From Caloramator australicus RC3 (lineage in GTDB: Bacteria > Bacillota > Clostridia > Clostridiales > Caloramatoraceae): a stretch of DNA of 64,000 nucleotides. The notes beneath the pieces were generated by a model. It was not told the DNA's origin. It searched no databases and worked only from the letters and a program-made list of their open reading frames with translations. Position 1 is the stretch's first letter; each line of letters starts with the position of its first letter. The translations under genes and the position numbers were made by a program. The DNA lies in the NCBI RefSeq assembly GCF_000297115.1, contig NZ_CAKP01000113.1, positions 1 to 64,000 on the forward strand. Direction: 5' to 3'. Positions 52,537-62,916 of the stretch are shown here, in pieces.

Positions 52537-54799
52537 GGATTTAAACTCCATAACTCCATTAACATTTATAGGCAAATCAACCGTTACTATTTTATCTGTT
52601 CCATCTGCTTTTTTTCTGTATGCCCTTACTCTTACTTTATATGTGCTTGATAATGGTGTATTCAATGGAATTATCATATTTGCATCATATCCTTCACCTT
52701 GCATATATTTTGTATGCCATGTCATCTGATATTGTAATGGATTTTGTAAAACATCATCTGGAACTAAATTGGTTACTGGCCTTGTTGTATTCAATATTAA
52801 GTATGCGTCAACTTTGTATGCATATCCTTCAGTCTTTGCTTTTACTATTACAGCTTGCCCTGCTTTATAATCTGATGTTTTCATTGTTGTATCTTTAGAA
52901 ATAATCTTTTCTGTCCATGCAGTTAATTTTAAGTCAACATCAACTGTTATCGTTGTTGCTTTCCAATCTGACCATAATCTTTGCAATATTGAGTTTCTTC
53001 TTGTTGGGTCATCCATTACTCTTAATTCAAATTTATATTGCCCGTCTTTTGTAAATCCTGCTTCTTCTAATGTCTTTGGTAATTTATCTTTAAAAGTTTT
53101 ACTTGTTCCATCACCTAAATAAGTTATCCTCCATTCTCTTTCTATTATTGGGTCCCCATCTGGATCATATGATGTATCTGTTACATTTATAGAACTATTT
53201 GTATATTGAATTGCTCCCAACGAAAAGTTTGCTATCGGTTTATTATTTATAACTACTGTTAAGTTTCTTACACAAGGTTCACTCCATAAACTTGCATCTT
53301 TAACTCTAAGCTGTATTTTATAGTTACCTTTATTTAAGGTTGATAAGTTTGGCATTACTGAACTTTGATAAATTATATTGTTGTTACTATCATAGATTGT
53401 CCATTCTCTTTGTGTTATTAAATCTCCATCTATGTCGTAAGAATAATCATAAATATTATTTGAGCCGCCTTTTACCATATTTGAATATTCTAATATAAAA
53501 TCTGCAACTGGTGGATTGTTTGTTATTGATGAATTCTTTGTTAAAACAACTATCTTTGGATTACTCCAAACCCCTTCCCTGTCTTGAACAGCAAGCCTAA
53601 CAATTATTGTTTCACCATCGTTTATTATGGTTGGTTGTCCGGTTCTCCATATAATTTCGCCTTGCTTTCTCCATTTCCATAGTTTATTAACAATACCTTT
53701 ATCAGCATCCGCAATATGATCTAAATCATAGCTGTTTTCTGTATATATAATTGAATTGCCACTTATTTTTGCTGTGAAATTTGCGATAGGTCTTCTATGA
53801 ACATAAACTATTGCTTGATTTTCGTCTATGCTCCATTTTCTATAGCCCTCAAAGCCTGGTGTCGATTCTGGATTATCTTGAGCCTGATAACTTATTAGAT
53901 ATTTACCAACTTTATCAAATATAGTTACTGGAGAAGATAGCCATTGATTATCGAATGAAATTTTCCCTTGGCTATTGTTATAGAAAGTTTCGTCATGTAT
54001 ATATCTAAATCTGTCAGCATTTTTGATGTCTTTTTCGTAATCGTCATACCATAAATCATAAATTACAGTATCTTCGTTTGCAATGATGGTCCCAGGTTGT
54101 GGTTCATCTTTTTCCGTTACTAATGTTGATTCAATGTATTGAAATGCTTCATTTAATTGCCCAACATCAAATAATTGTCCACCTTTTGGTGACGAATTGA
54201 CTAAATCTCTTAAACTAATTTGTTGGTTTGTTTCTGTCATCTTATAATCCCAATTTGCTTGAGGTGTTACTGCTATTATTGTAAAATTATTGTTTACTAA
54301 GTAATCTTTTAAGGTATTATCTAGGTTTCCTATGGAATAATAATCTCCAAATGGTTTTGAAAAATCATTACCTTCTCCATCTGAAATATATATAAAATAT
54401 TTATCGCTGTTTTGTGTTAATGCAGTATTTTTAACTAAACTTAGATTAACAGCATAAACATCAGATAAATTTATATAATTTTTAAATATACTATCACCAT
54501 ATAATGGATTAATATTATCAGGTCTATATGTATCTGTATATTTTCCCCATTGAATAAGATTGTTGTTTATAGTAATAGCTTGAATTGTATAACCTACCTT
54601 AAATATTTTTTTACTTTTAAATTATCAGAATTTGGGACTAGCTGGAAAATATTATATCTATTATAAATTGATTCGTCTATTCTTATCCAGTAAAACTGAT
54701 TGTCAAACATAGCATTTATGCTATCATCATTATTTATTACAAACAATGCTGTCTCGCTGATACCACTACCAAAATAACGATCATAAATATGCTTATATT
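52522..54799 (-). pseudogene. VWA/PKD-repeat surface protein, 5'-truncated and frameshifted
   Basis: A long frame runs leftwards from about 54600 through 54240 to 52522. It contains a VWA-like stretch (KYFIYISDGEGNDFSKPFGD) followed by three or more PKD-like units (SYDLDHIADADKGIVNKLW, SYDIDGDLITQREWTIYD, SYDPDGDPIIEREWRITY). Upstream, another frame (YFGSGISETALFVINNDDS) ends at a TAG at 54594 and would join it if the A7 run at 54606-54612 had one more A. No start codon or signal peptide is visible before 54799, so the 5' end is missing. Confidence 0.75.
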
Positions 54800-54842
54800 A
54801 ATATTATATCACAATACCTTAAAAATAGCATATAACTATTAG

Positions 54843-55556
54843 TTATCCTACCACCCTCTTTCCAAGGTAAGCCTCCTGAACTTTTGGATCTGATGCAATA
54901 TCCTTTGCACCTCCCTCAAGGGTTATTCTCCCCTGTTCAAGGACATAGGCTCTGTCGGCAATTTCAAGGGCTTTAAAGGCGTTTTGTTCAACAAGAAGAA
55001 TTGTTTTTCCCATCTTCTTTATATCCAAAATTATCTTGAAAATTGTATCCACAAGCAGCGGTGCAAGGCCTAATGAAGGCTCATCAAGAAGCATAATTTC
55101 AGGCCTTCCCATAAGGGCCCTTCCTATTGCCAGCATCTGCTGCTCTCCTCCTGATAACGTTCCTGCCATCTGCTTTTCCCTTTCCTTGAGCCTTGGAAAA
55201 ATCTCATAAACATTTTGAAGATCCTTATTTATCTCTGCCTTATCCTTTCTAAGATAAGCCCCCAAAAGCAGATTATCCTTTACAGTTAGATTTGCAAACA
55301 CAAGCCTTCCTTCAGGAACCTGACAAATTCCTTTAGCTACAATCTTATGAGGAATAAGGGACAATTTTTCACCCTTATAAAAAATCTCTCCCTCCTTTGG
55401 TTTTACAATACCGGTTATAGTATTTAAAAGCGTTGACTTTCCAGCACCATTTGAACCGATTATGGTTACTATCTCCCCTTGATTCACCTCAACATTGATT
55501 CCCTTAAGGGCATGTATACCTCCATAATATACATGCAAATTTTTCACCTTAAGCAT
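54843..55556 (-). CDS. livF: Branched-chain amino acid ABC transporter ATPase LivF
   Basis: The ~237-aa ATPase has Walker A GSNGAGKST, signature LSGGEQQMLAIGRAL and Walker B IMLLDEPSLGL. It energises high-affinity branched-chain amino-acid uptake. I prefer the ATG at 55556 behind GGGGGTGG, overlapping the end of livG. It is the last gene of livJ-livH-livM-livG-livF. Confidence 0.94.
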   Translation of the reverse strand: MLKVKNLHVYYGGIHALKGINVEVNQGEIVTIIGSNGAGKSTLLNTITGIVKPKEGEIFYKGEKLSLIPHKIVAKGICQVPEGRLVFANLTVKDNLLLGAYLRKDKAEINKDLQNVYEIFPRLKEREKQMAGTLSGGEQQMLAIGRALMGRPEIMLLDEPSLGLAPLLVDTIFKIILDIKKMGKTILLVEQNAFKALEIADRAYVLEQGRITLEGGAKDIASDPKVQEAYLGKRVVG

Positions 55557-56346
55557 TATTACCACCCCCTAGGTAAGCCTTTTGAACCTCTGGATTTTGT
55601 TGAATTTCTTTAGGGGTTCCCTCGGCAAGCTTGCATCCAAAGTTTAAAACCACAATTTTATCGCATATCTCCATAACAAGATCCATATGATGCTCAATCA
55701 AAAGAACGCTAAGATCAAATTTATCCCTTATAAATGCTATAAGTTCCGTTAGCTTTTCCGTCTCCTCAGGATTCATCCCCGCAGCAGGCTCGTCAAGTAG
55801 TAGAAGCTTTGGTCTTAGGGCAAGGGCCCTTGCAATCTCAAGTCTTCTTTGAAATCCGTAAGGTAAATTGTTGGCAATAAAATTTCTTCTATCCTGAAGC
55901 CCTAAAATCTCCATGAGCTCCTCTGCCTGTTCCTTTAGAAGCTTTTCCTCCCTATAAAACCTTGAATTCCTTTTAATCTTTTTAGGAACTAAACCAAAAA
56001 CCATCGCTTCAAATAGGCTATAATTGGCATTATACTGACAAGCAGTAAGGACATTTTCATATACCGTTAGCCTTTTAAAGAGCCTTATATTCTGGAATGT
56101 CCTTGTAATACCCATATTGGCTATTTTAAAGGCTTCTTCATTTTGAATTTCTTTCCCATCAAAAACTATTTTTCCTCCCGTCACCTTATAAACCCCAGTA
56201 ACCAAATTAAATATAGTTGTCTTTCCTGCTCCGTTAGGCCCTATAAGTCCAGTAATACTTCCCCTTTCAACATCAAAGGTAACATCATTAACTGCAGTAA
56301 GTCCCCCAAATTGCTTAGTTAATCCATTAACCTGCAATATATTCAT
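55549..56346 (-). CDS. livG: Branched-chain amino acid ABC transporter ATPase LivG
   Basis: The 265-aa ATPase has Walker A GPNGAGKTT, the LivG-typical TRTFQNIRLF and ALRPKLLLLDEPAAGMNPEE. It directly adjoins livM and livF. Confidence 0.94.
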   Translation of the reverse strand: MNILQVNGLTKQFGGLTAVNDVTFDVERGSITGLIGPNGAGKTTIFNLVTGVYKVTGGKIVFDGKEIQNEEAFKIANMGITRTFQNIRLFKRLTVYENVLTACQYNANYSLFEAMVFGLVPKKIKRNSRFYREEKLLKEQAEELMEILGLQDRRNFIANNLPYGFQRRLEIARALALRPKLLLLDEPAAGMNPEETEKLTELIAFIRDKFDLSVLLIEHHMDLVMEICDKIVVLNFGCKLAEGTPKEIQQNPEVQKAYLGGGNNA

Positions 56347-57231
56347 TTACTTGCCCCCCTCTGCCTTAGCTTCTTTAACTCTTTTTCTAAACAAATTCCT
56401 TAAAACATCAAAACTAAGTTCCTTACCCCCCATAAGTCCTTCTGGCCTTGCAATCATAATAAATACAACTATAACTCCGTAAACCACCAATCTCCAATTT
56501 GCAAAACTTCTTAAAATTTCAGGAAGGGCAATTAAAAGAATAGTTCCAACAACACTTCCGGTTAAACTTCCAAGTCCACCAAATATAACTATAATCGTAA
56601 GTTCCGTTGATCTTGTGAGGCTGAAAATCTTAGGCTGTAAAAATCCAAGATAAGTTCCTAAAAGTCCTCCGCCTACTCCTGCGTAGAAGGCACTTATAAC
56701 AAGGGAAATCATCTTATATTTAAAGGTATCAATTCCAATAATACTGGATGCGAGTTCCTCCTCCCTTACCGCAATCATGTTTCTTCCATGCCTTGACCTT
56801 ATAATATTTCTAAGAAGAATGACTGCTATAATATCTATTATAATTACAGTTATCAAAGTTGTTTTAAGTGGAAGTCCAGGCCATCCCCTTGCTCCTCCAA
56901 AATATTGAATGTTATCTAATAGAAGCCTTATTGCCTCTCCAAAACCTAAAGTTGCAATGCAGAAGTAATCTCCCTTTAACTTTAATGTAAGCTTTCCTAT
57001 GATAAAACTAAAAAATGCAGCAAATAGTCCTCCCATTAAAATGGCAGGAATAAAGGGAACTTCAAGCTTCATCATCATAAAGGCAGTTGTATATCCACCA
57101 ATTGCCATAAACCCTGCATGTCCAAAGGAAAAAAGTCCAGTAAATCCTGTTAAAAGGGATAGCCCTAATACAGGCAGAAGATAAATTCCTGCAAGCATTA
57201 TAATGCCCTTTAAATAATACCAACTCAGCAT
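56347..57231 (-). CDS. livM: Branched-chain amino acid ABC transporter permease LivM
   Basis: The 294-aa membrane protein has about eight helices and family segments LLTGFTGLFSFGHAGFMAIGG, broken here as GFTGLFSFGHAGF, KLKGDYFCIATLGFGEA, and ARPEGLMGGKE. It forms the membrane pore with LivH. Confidence 0.93.
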   Translation of the reverse strand: MLSWYYLKGIIMLAGIYLLPVLGLSLLTGFTGLFSFGHAGFMAIGGYTTAFMMMKLEVPFIPAILMGGLFAAFFSFIIGKLTLKLKGDYFCIATLGFGEAIRLLLDNIQYFGGARGWPGLPLKTTLITVIIIDIIAVILLRNIIRSRHGRNMIAVREEELASSIIGIDTFKYKMISLVISAFYAGVGGGLLGTYLGFLQPKIFSLTRSTELTIIVIFGGLGSLTGSVVGTILLIALPEILRSFANWRLVVYGVIVVFIMIARPEGLMGGKELSFDVLRNLFRKRVKEAKAEGGK

Positions 57232-57246
57232 ATAAATCCCTCCTTC

Positions 57247-58125
57247 TTACGCCTTGTCTTCTGTAACTTTGCCCATAAGTCCCATGGGTCTTACAACTAA
57301 TATAAATATAAGAAGCACAAAGGCTATTAAATCCCTATATTGTGAGGATATATAACCCGACGTTATTGTTTCTATGATTCCTAAAAGAACAGAGCCTATA
57401 ACTGCCCCCTGCAAACTTCCAAGCCCTCCAAATACAGCAGCAATAAAGGATTTTAAAGTGATATTCCCAATCTGAGGATATACTGTATATTTCATTCCAA
57501 ATAAAACACCTGCAAGTCCTGCTAAAAAACCTCCAAGCCCAAAAACAAGAAGGATTATAAAATCCGTATTTATCCCCATTAAGGCACTAGCCTTCATGTT
57601 AAAGGATGTTGCCTGAATAGCCTTTCCTATTTTTGTATGGTCAATCAAGTAGATCAATAAAACTAAGAAAACAGCTGAAATTATAAACATCGTCAAATCT
57701 ATTCTTCCGATAGCCAAATTCCCAATTTTAATAGGCTGAGCTGAGAAAACCTCAGGATAGGTTCTAAAGGTTGGCCCTATAGTTGCAATTATTATATTTT
57801 CAAGGAAAATCGAAACTCCCATTGCAGAAATTATAAAATACAAAAATGGAGCCCTTCTATCCCTAAGGGGTTTATATGCAACCCTTTCAACCAGTATCGC
57901 CATTAGGGCAGCACATATTCCTGAAGCAATAAAGGCGACGGAAAATGGAAATTTATAAAGGGTCATAAAGAAAAATCCAAAATAAGCGCCAAACATAATA
58001 ATTCCACCATGGGCAAAGTTAGAAAAATTCATTATACTATAAACCAGCGAATAGCCCACAGCCATTAGGGCATAAACGCTTCCAATTGAAAGGCCATTTA
58101 TAATCTGCTGAATAAATCCAGACAT
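57247..58125 (-). CDS. livH: Branched-chain amino acid ABC transporter permease LivH
   Basis: The 292-aa membrane protein has LivH signatures GLSIGSVYALMAVGYSLVYS and the C-terminal VFGGLGSLQGAVIGSVLLG. It is the partner of LivM. A terminator-like hairpin separates it from livJ upstream. Confidence 0.93.
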   Translation of the reverse strand: MSGFIQQIINGLSIGSVYALMAVGYSLVYSIMNFSNFAHGGIIMFGAYFGFFFMTLYKFPFSVAFIASGICAALMAILVERVAYKPLRDRRAPFLYFIISAMGVSIFLENIIIATIGPTFRTYPEVFSAQPIKIGNLAIGRIDLTMFIISAVFLVLLIYLIDHTKIGKAIQATSFNMKASALMGINTDFIILLVFGLGGFLAGLAGVLFGMKYTVYPQIGNITLKSFIAAVFGGLGSLQGAVIGSVLLGIIETITSGYISSQYRDLIAFVLLIFILVVRPMGLMGKVTEDKA

Positions 58126-58150
58126 CTTTTTTCCCCCTTTACATTCAATT

Positions 58151-58172
58151 AAGGTGGGAAAATCCCACCTTA
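58151..58172 (-). terminator. Hairpin between livJ and livH
   Basis: AAGGTGGGA-aaa-TCCCACCTT, a perfect stem overlapping the livJ stop codon. No strong T-run follows, so it may attenuate or stabilise the upstream mRNA. Confidence 0.6.
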
Positions 58173-59318
58173 TTTAACTGCATATTTTTCAACAAACTTA
58201 TATTTTCCATTTTCTATTTTAATTATTGCAGCTTCCTTGTTTTCAGGATTATGAGTATCCTTTCCTATTTTGATATTTCCTGTTATTCCTTTAATTTCAA
58301 TACCTTCTAGAGCTTCTTTAATCTTTTCTCCTTCAAAGCTATTTGCCTTCTTTATTGCTTCAACTAAAAGCGTGCAGGCATCGGTTGCAAGATACCCATT
58401 TATTTCTGAATCCTTGCCAAACTTTTGTTTATATTTATTTCTAAATGGTTGAACCTCAGGATCGTCAAAATCCAAATGATTGATAATATATGAGCCTTCA
58501 ACAGCATCACCGGCCATTGTCATTAGCTGTTCTGATGGCCATCCATCACCACCCATCAAAGTCGCAGTGATTCCAAGTTCCCTTGCCTGCTTTGCTGAAA
58601 GGGCAACTTCCTTATAATAATATGGCATAAATATAATATCTGGATTTGCTGCCTTTATCTTTGTAAGCTGAGGTCTAAAATCAACATCCCCAGTTTTGAA
58701 TCCTTCCTTTGCAACAACTTGTCCACCCTTTTTAGTAAATGTTTCTTCGAAGTATTGAGTTAACCCTTGGGAATAATCATCGCCAATATCATAAAGAATA
58801 GCTGCCTTTTTAAATCCTAAAACATCTATCGCATAACCTGCTGCAACAGCACCTTGATATGGGTCTATAAAGCAAATTCTAAAATTAAATGGCTTTACCT
58901 TTCCATCCACAACAGTAACCTTTGGATTTGTTGCAACTGTTGCAATATCAGGAACCTTCATTTCTTCTAAGATGGAAGAAATTGGTATTGCCTGTCCACT
59001 TGAATTAGGTCCTATTATTGCGATAACCTTGTCTTGGGATGTCAATCTTCTTACAGCGTTAACTGCCTCCGTTCCATCACCTCTTGTATCATAAGCCACA
59101 ACTTCTACTTTCTTGCCTAATAAGCCTCCATTGTTGTTTAACTCCTCGAAAAACATCTTTACTGCATTTGATTCACACTGTCCCCATACAGCCTGGTCGC
59201 CACTTAAAGGTCCAATCCAACCTACCTTAATAACGTCCCCTGCCTCCTTTTTAGCACAGCCGCTAAATAAGGAAATAACCAAAGCAAAAACTACAAGTAG
59301 AGATAAAAATTTTTTCAT
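58170..59318 (-). CDS. livJ: Branched-chain amino acid-binding lipoprotein
   Basis: The 382-aa protein has a lipoprotein signal (KKFLSLLVVFALVISLFSGC, lipobox LFSGC) and a type I periplasmic-binding fold (VGWIGPLSGDQAVWGQ, IGPNSSGQAIPISSILEE). It captures Leu/Ile/Val or related amino acids outside the membrane. I chose the ATG at 59318, 7 bases after AAGGAGG. Promoter: TTGAAA (59381-59376), 17 bases, TATACT (59358-59353). Confidence 0.93.
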   Translation of the reverse strand: MKKFLSLLVVFALVISLFSGCAKKEAGDVIKVGWIGPLSGDQAVWGQCESNAVKMFFEELNNNGGLLGKKVEVVAYDTRGDGTEAVNAVRRLTSQDKVIAIIGPNSSGQAIPISSILEEMKVPDIATVATNPKVTVVDGKVKPFNFRICFIDPYQGAVAAGYAIDVLGFKKAAILYDIGDDYSQGLTQYFEETFTKKGGQVVAKEGFKTGDVDFRPQLTKIKAANPDIIFMPYYYKEVALSAKQARELGITATLMGGDGWPSEQLMTMAGDAVEGSYIINHLDFDDPEVQPFRNKYKQKFGKDSEINGYLATDACTLLVEAIKKANSFEGEKIKEALEGIEIKGITGNIKIGKDTHNPENKEAAIIKIENGKYKFVEKYAVK

Positions 59319-59352
59319 TTGACATCCTCCTTTGTGCAATTTGTCCAATTAA

Positions 59353-59381
59353 AGTATATAATTTATTCAAAACATTTTCAA
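59353..59381 (-). promoter_or_regulatory. SigA-type promoter of the liv operon
   Basis: TTGAAA and TATACT with a 17-base spacer on the minus strand, 35 bases upstream of livJ. Confidence 0.65.
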
Positions 59382-59415
59382 TATTTAGAATTATTAAAAT
59401 ATTTTTACTTTATAT

Positions 59416-60735
59416 CTAGAGCATTATTTTCTTTATTCCCCTATTTAAGATTTTGTAATAATCAATAAAATCGTAAATATCCTCTTCAAACAAACTTGAA
59501 AAGCCTTTAAATTCTTCTAAACTAAGCTCATTTATGTTTTTTCCTTTTTCCTCACAAAACAGAACTATTTTCCCAACGATCCTATGGGCATCTCTAAAGG
59601 GAACCCCTTTATTCACAAGATAATCCGCCACCTCTGTTGCATTTAAGTATCCATCCTCTATTGCCTTTAAAATTTTCTCTTCATTTACCTTCAAGGTTCT
59701 AATAACTCCCTCTAAAATATCGAGGCAATTTTTAACCGTGTCTAAAGAATCAAATATAGCTTCCTTATCCTCCTGCATATCCTTATTATAGGCAAGCGGA
59801 AGCCCCTTTAAAGTAGTTAATAAAGCCATCAAGTTGCCATAGACCCTTCCTGTTTTTCCCCTTATAAGCTCTAAAGAATCAGGATTTTTCTTTTGGGGCA
59901 TTATGCTGCTTCCAGTTGAAAATTCATCATCTAAAGTTATAAATTTAAACTGGCATGAAGAGTATATTATAAAATCCTCAGAAATTCTGCTAAGGTGCAT
60001 CATTATAATGGAAAGATCCGACAAAATTTCAAGGACAAAATCCCTGTCCGAAACCCCATCTAAAAAGTTTTCAACTGGTTTTTTAAATCCTAAAACTTTA
60101 GCTGTAAATTCCCTATCTATATCATAGGTTGTTCCAGCAAGGGCACAGGAGCCTAGCGGACATTCATCCATAATATCTATTGCATTTTGGATTCTTCTTT
60201 TGTCCCTTTCAAGCATGTTAAAGTAAGCCATTAGATAGTGCCTAAAAGTTATAACTTGGGCAGGCTGAAGATGGGTAAAGCCTGCCATAATATATGGATT
60301 TTCATCAGCCTTTTTCTTAATAGTTTGTTGAAGAAACTTTATTTTTTCTATTATAATGCTGCATTCCCTTTTTAAAAATAATTTTAAATCGGTAACAACC
60401 TGATCGTTTCTTGACCTTGCCGTGTGAAGCTTTTTACCTAAAATCCCTATCCTTTGGATTAAGTGAAACTCCACAAAACTGTGGACATCTTCAAAATCAC
60501 CTATAAGTTCAAGCTTTCCTGATTTAATATCCTCTAAAATCTCTTCAAGGCCATTTATTATCTTACTTCCTTCTTCTTCCCTTAATATTCCTACCTTTGT
60601 CAGCATCTTTGTATGGGCTATGCTTCCTTCTATATCATCGAAGATCAATCTTTTATCGATCTCAAATGAGGAATTAAACTTTTTCATTAAGGGATTTTCC
60701 ACCTTTTCAAATCGTCCTCCCCATAACTTTTTCAT
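59416..60735 (-). CDS. argH: Argininosuccinate lyase
   Basis: The 439-aa enzyme cleaves argininosuccinate to arginine and fumarate. The fumarase-superfamily signature [20 protein letters not shown] is near residue 275, and the start KLWGGRFEK is typical. Its start overlaps the argG stop by 4 bases. Confidence 0.95.
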   Translation of the reverse strand: MKKLWGGRFEKVENPLMKKFNSSFEIDKRLIFDDIEGSIAHTKMLTKVGILREEEGSKIINGLEEILEDIKSGKLELIGDFEDVHSFVEFHLIQRIGILGKKLHTARSRNDQVVTDLKLFLKRECSIIIEKIKFLQQTIKKKADENPYIMAGFTHLQPAQVITFRHYLMAYFNMLERDKRRIQNAIDIMDECPLGSCALAGTTYDIDREFTAKVLGFKKPVENFLDGVSDRDFVLEILSDLSIIMMHLSRISEDFIIYSSCQFKFITLDDEFSTGSSIMPQKKNPDSLELIRGKTGRVYGNLMALLTTLKGLPLAYNKDMQEDKEAIFDSLDTVKNCLDILEGVIRTLKVNEEKILKAIEDGYLNATEVADYLVNKGVPFRDAHRIVGKIVLFCEEKGKNINELSLEEFKGFSSLFEEDIYDFIDYYKILNRGIKKIML

Positions 60736-61933
60736 TTTATCATCCCCATCTTCATCATTGCCTTAATCTTTATTGGAAGCCCATACAAATTAATAAAGCC
60801 TTCTGCATCCTTATGACTATAAACTTCACTATATCCAAAGGATGAAATATCCTTATCGTAAAGGGCAAATTTACTCTCCACCCCGGCAGGAATAATGTTG
60901 CCCTTATAAAGTTTAAGTTTTACTTTTCCAGTTACATTTTCCTGAGTTTTTTCAATAAATTCATCGATAGCCTCCCTTAAAGTTGTAAACCATAAACCAT
61001 TATAGACAATTTTTGTATATTTATGCGAAATTATTTCTTTGAAATGAAGGGTCTCCTTATCTAATGTTAAATATTCAAGATATCTGTGGGCCTCGTAAAG
61101 TATACTTCCTGCAGGAGTTTCATAAACTCCCCTGGATTTCATACCCACCAATCTATTTTCAATGATATCTATAACTCCAATTCCATTTTCTCCGCCTATT
61201 TTATTTAAAACCTCAATTAATTCAACAGGGTTTAATTCTTTCCCATTAACCTTTTTAGGAACGCCCTTTTCAAATTCAATATCAACGTAACTTGCTTCAT
61301 CCTTTGCCTTCTCAGGTGGAGTTACGATAGCATACATTTCAATTTTATGTTCATTCTTAGGGTCCTCTAAATCCCCACCTTCGTGACTTACATGCCATAA
61401 ATTTTTATCAACGGAATAAATCTTTTCCTTAGTAACAGGAACTTCTATTCCCTTCAAATTAGCGTAGTCTATAGCATCCTCCCTTGATTTGATATCCCAA
61501 ATCCTCCATGGGGCTATTATTTTTATAGTTGGATCAAGGGCAGCAATGCCAAGCTCAAATCTTACCTGATCGTTGCCCTTTCCTGTGCAGCCGTGGCAGA
61601 TATACTCTGCTCCTTCCTTATGGGCAATTTCAACAAGCTTTTTGGCCATTAAAGGTCTTGCAAAGGCTGTTCCAAGAAGGTATTTTCCCTCATAAAGAGC
61701 TCTTGATTTAATAGCTTTAAAAAGATACTCCTTTACGAATTCCTCCTTAACATCTTCAATATAAACCTTTGATGCTCCGGATTTTAATGCCTTTTCCTTG
61801 ATCTTTTCCATGTTATCTCCCTGTCCAACGTCAATACACACAGCTACGATCTCTGTATCGTAGTTCTCCTTTAGCCAAGGAATAATTATCGAAGTGTCGA
61901 GCCCTCCTGAATAAGCAAGTATTATCTTCCCAT
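60732..61933 (-). CDS. argG: Argininosuccinate synthase, frameshifted at codon 3
   Basis: From about codon 4 the frame is a complete Arg[19 protein letters not shown] (ATP site), [25 protein letters not shown], and MYAIVTPPE. The only good start, ATG at 61933 behind GGAGGAG, reads ATG GGA AGA TAA and stops. One more A beside the AA at 61927-61928 gives M-G-K-I-I-L and a 400-aa protein, the normal length. Without it the next in-frame start is inside the gene and would lose the ATP site. Confidence 0.88.
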
Positions 61934-61961
61934 GTAAACTCCTCCTCTTTGTTTTTTAATA

Positions 61962-61990
61962 ATTATACAATTATTTTTATATTTATGCAA
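61962..61990 (-). promoter_or_regulatory. SigA-type promoter of argGH
   Basis: TTGCAT (61990-61985), 17 bases, TATAAT (61967-61962). The A/T-rich spacer could hold an ArgR/AhrC half-site but no clear ARG box is seen. Confidence 0.6.
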
Positions 61991-62010
61991 TAGTTTTTTT
62001 AAAAATTCAC

Positions 62011-62050
62011 CCCATAAGATGCCAAATAAATTTATCGGAATCTTACAGGG
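62011..62050 (-). terminator. Terminator after polysaccharide deacetylase gene
   Basis: CCCtgTAAGAT pairs with ATCTTAtgGGG around an inner CCgATAAATTTATtTGG dyad, followed by AATTTTTAA on the minus strand. Confidence 0.7.
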
Positions 62051-62065
62051 TGCTAATACATTAAA

Positions 62066-62916
62066 CTACTTTTTCTTTTCAATTATTTCTCCAATAACAT
62101 CCTCTATCCTTATATTCCCATATCCTGCTGGATAGCGGTATATTTTTTTGCTCTTTGAGTTGAATTTGTTAAAACCCCTTTCGGTGGTAACGAAGTATTC
62201 AAAGCCTACCCCTTTTGCAATTTCTAAAACCTTTTCGTTATACTGTCCAAAGGGAAAGCATAAAACCTTTGAGTCCTTGCCTAAAAGGTTTTTAATAACC
62301 TCCCTTGATTTTACAAGATCATAGTAAATCCTTTCCTCATAATCCCTTTCCCTTTCAAACCTTTTAGCATTAGGATCATATCCTCTATGGGCAAGCTTCC
62401 CTCCCTGCTTTAGGGATTCATTTATATAAATATAGTCGTGGCTCTCATGGGTATGGGAATCTATTTCTATAAGACCACTTAAATAAACCTCTCTAATCTC
62501 CTCTTCATTCATGGAAAAACTATCCTTTTTACCCTTAGTTGTTATCCTTGAGGTTACAATGAAATTTACAGAAGGAATGTTATACTTTTTTAAAATTGGA
62601 AAGGCATATCTATAAAATCCCTTTAATCCATCATCAAAAGTTATTAAAATTGCATTTACAGGCGGCCTTTTTCTTCCCTCAAGGCAGGCAATGGTATCCT
62701 GTAAAGATACAAAATTAAAGCCCCTCCTTTTTAAAGTTAAAATATCCTTCTCAAACCTCTCAGGAGTTATTGTAAGATTTGTCAAAGGCTTAGGACTTAC
62801 ATTATGATAGGTTAAAACGGCAATTTTATCTTTATAATAAATTTTTTTGCCTTCCTCTGCATTAACATTAAAGGAAAAAAGGAAAAAAATAAAACTAAAA
62901 TCCAAACCCTCTTCAT
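62066..62916 (-). CDS. Polysaccharide deacetylase family protein, frameshifted in the signal peptide
   Basis: A NodB-type deacetylase: VLTYHNVSP, ITFDDGLKGFYRYAFP, metal pair DSHTHESHD, and CFPFGQYNEKV. It removes acetyl groups from cell-wall or capsule sugars. The ATG at 62916 overlaps the stop of the upstream gene (ATGA) and begins a signal peptide, MKRVWILVLFFSFF, but in another frame. One extra T in the T6 run near 62885-62890 joins it to SFNVNAEEGKK and gives 283 aa. Confidence 0.85.
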
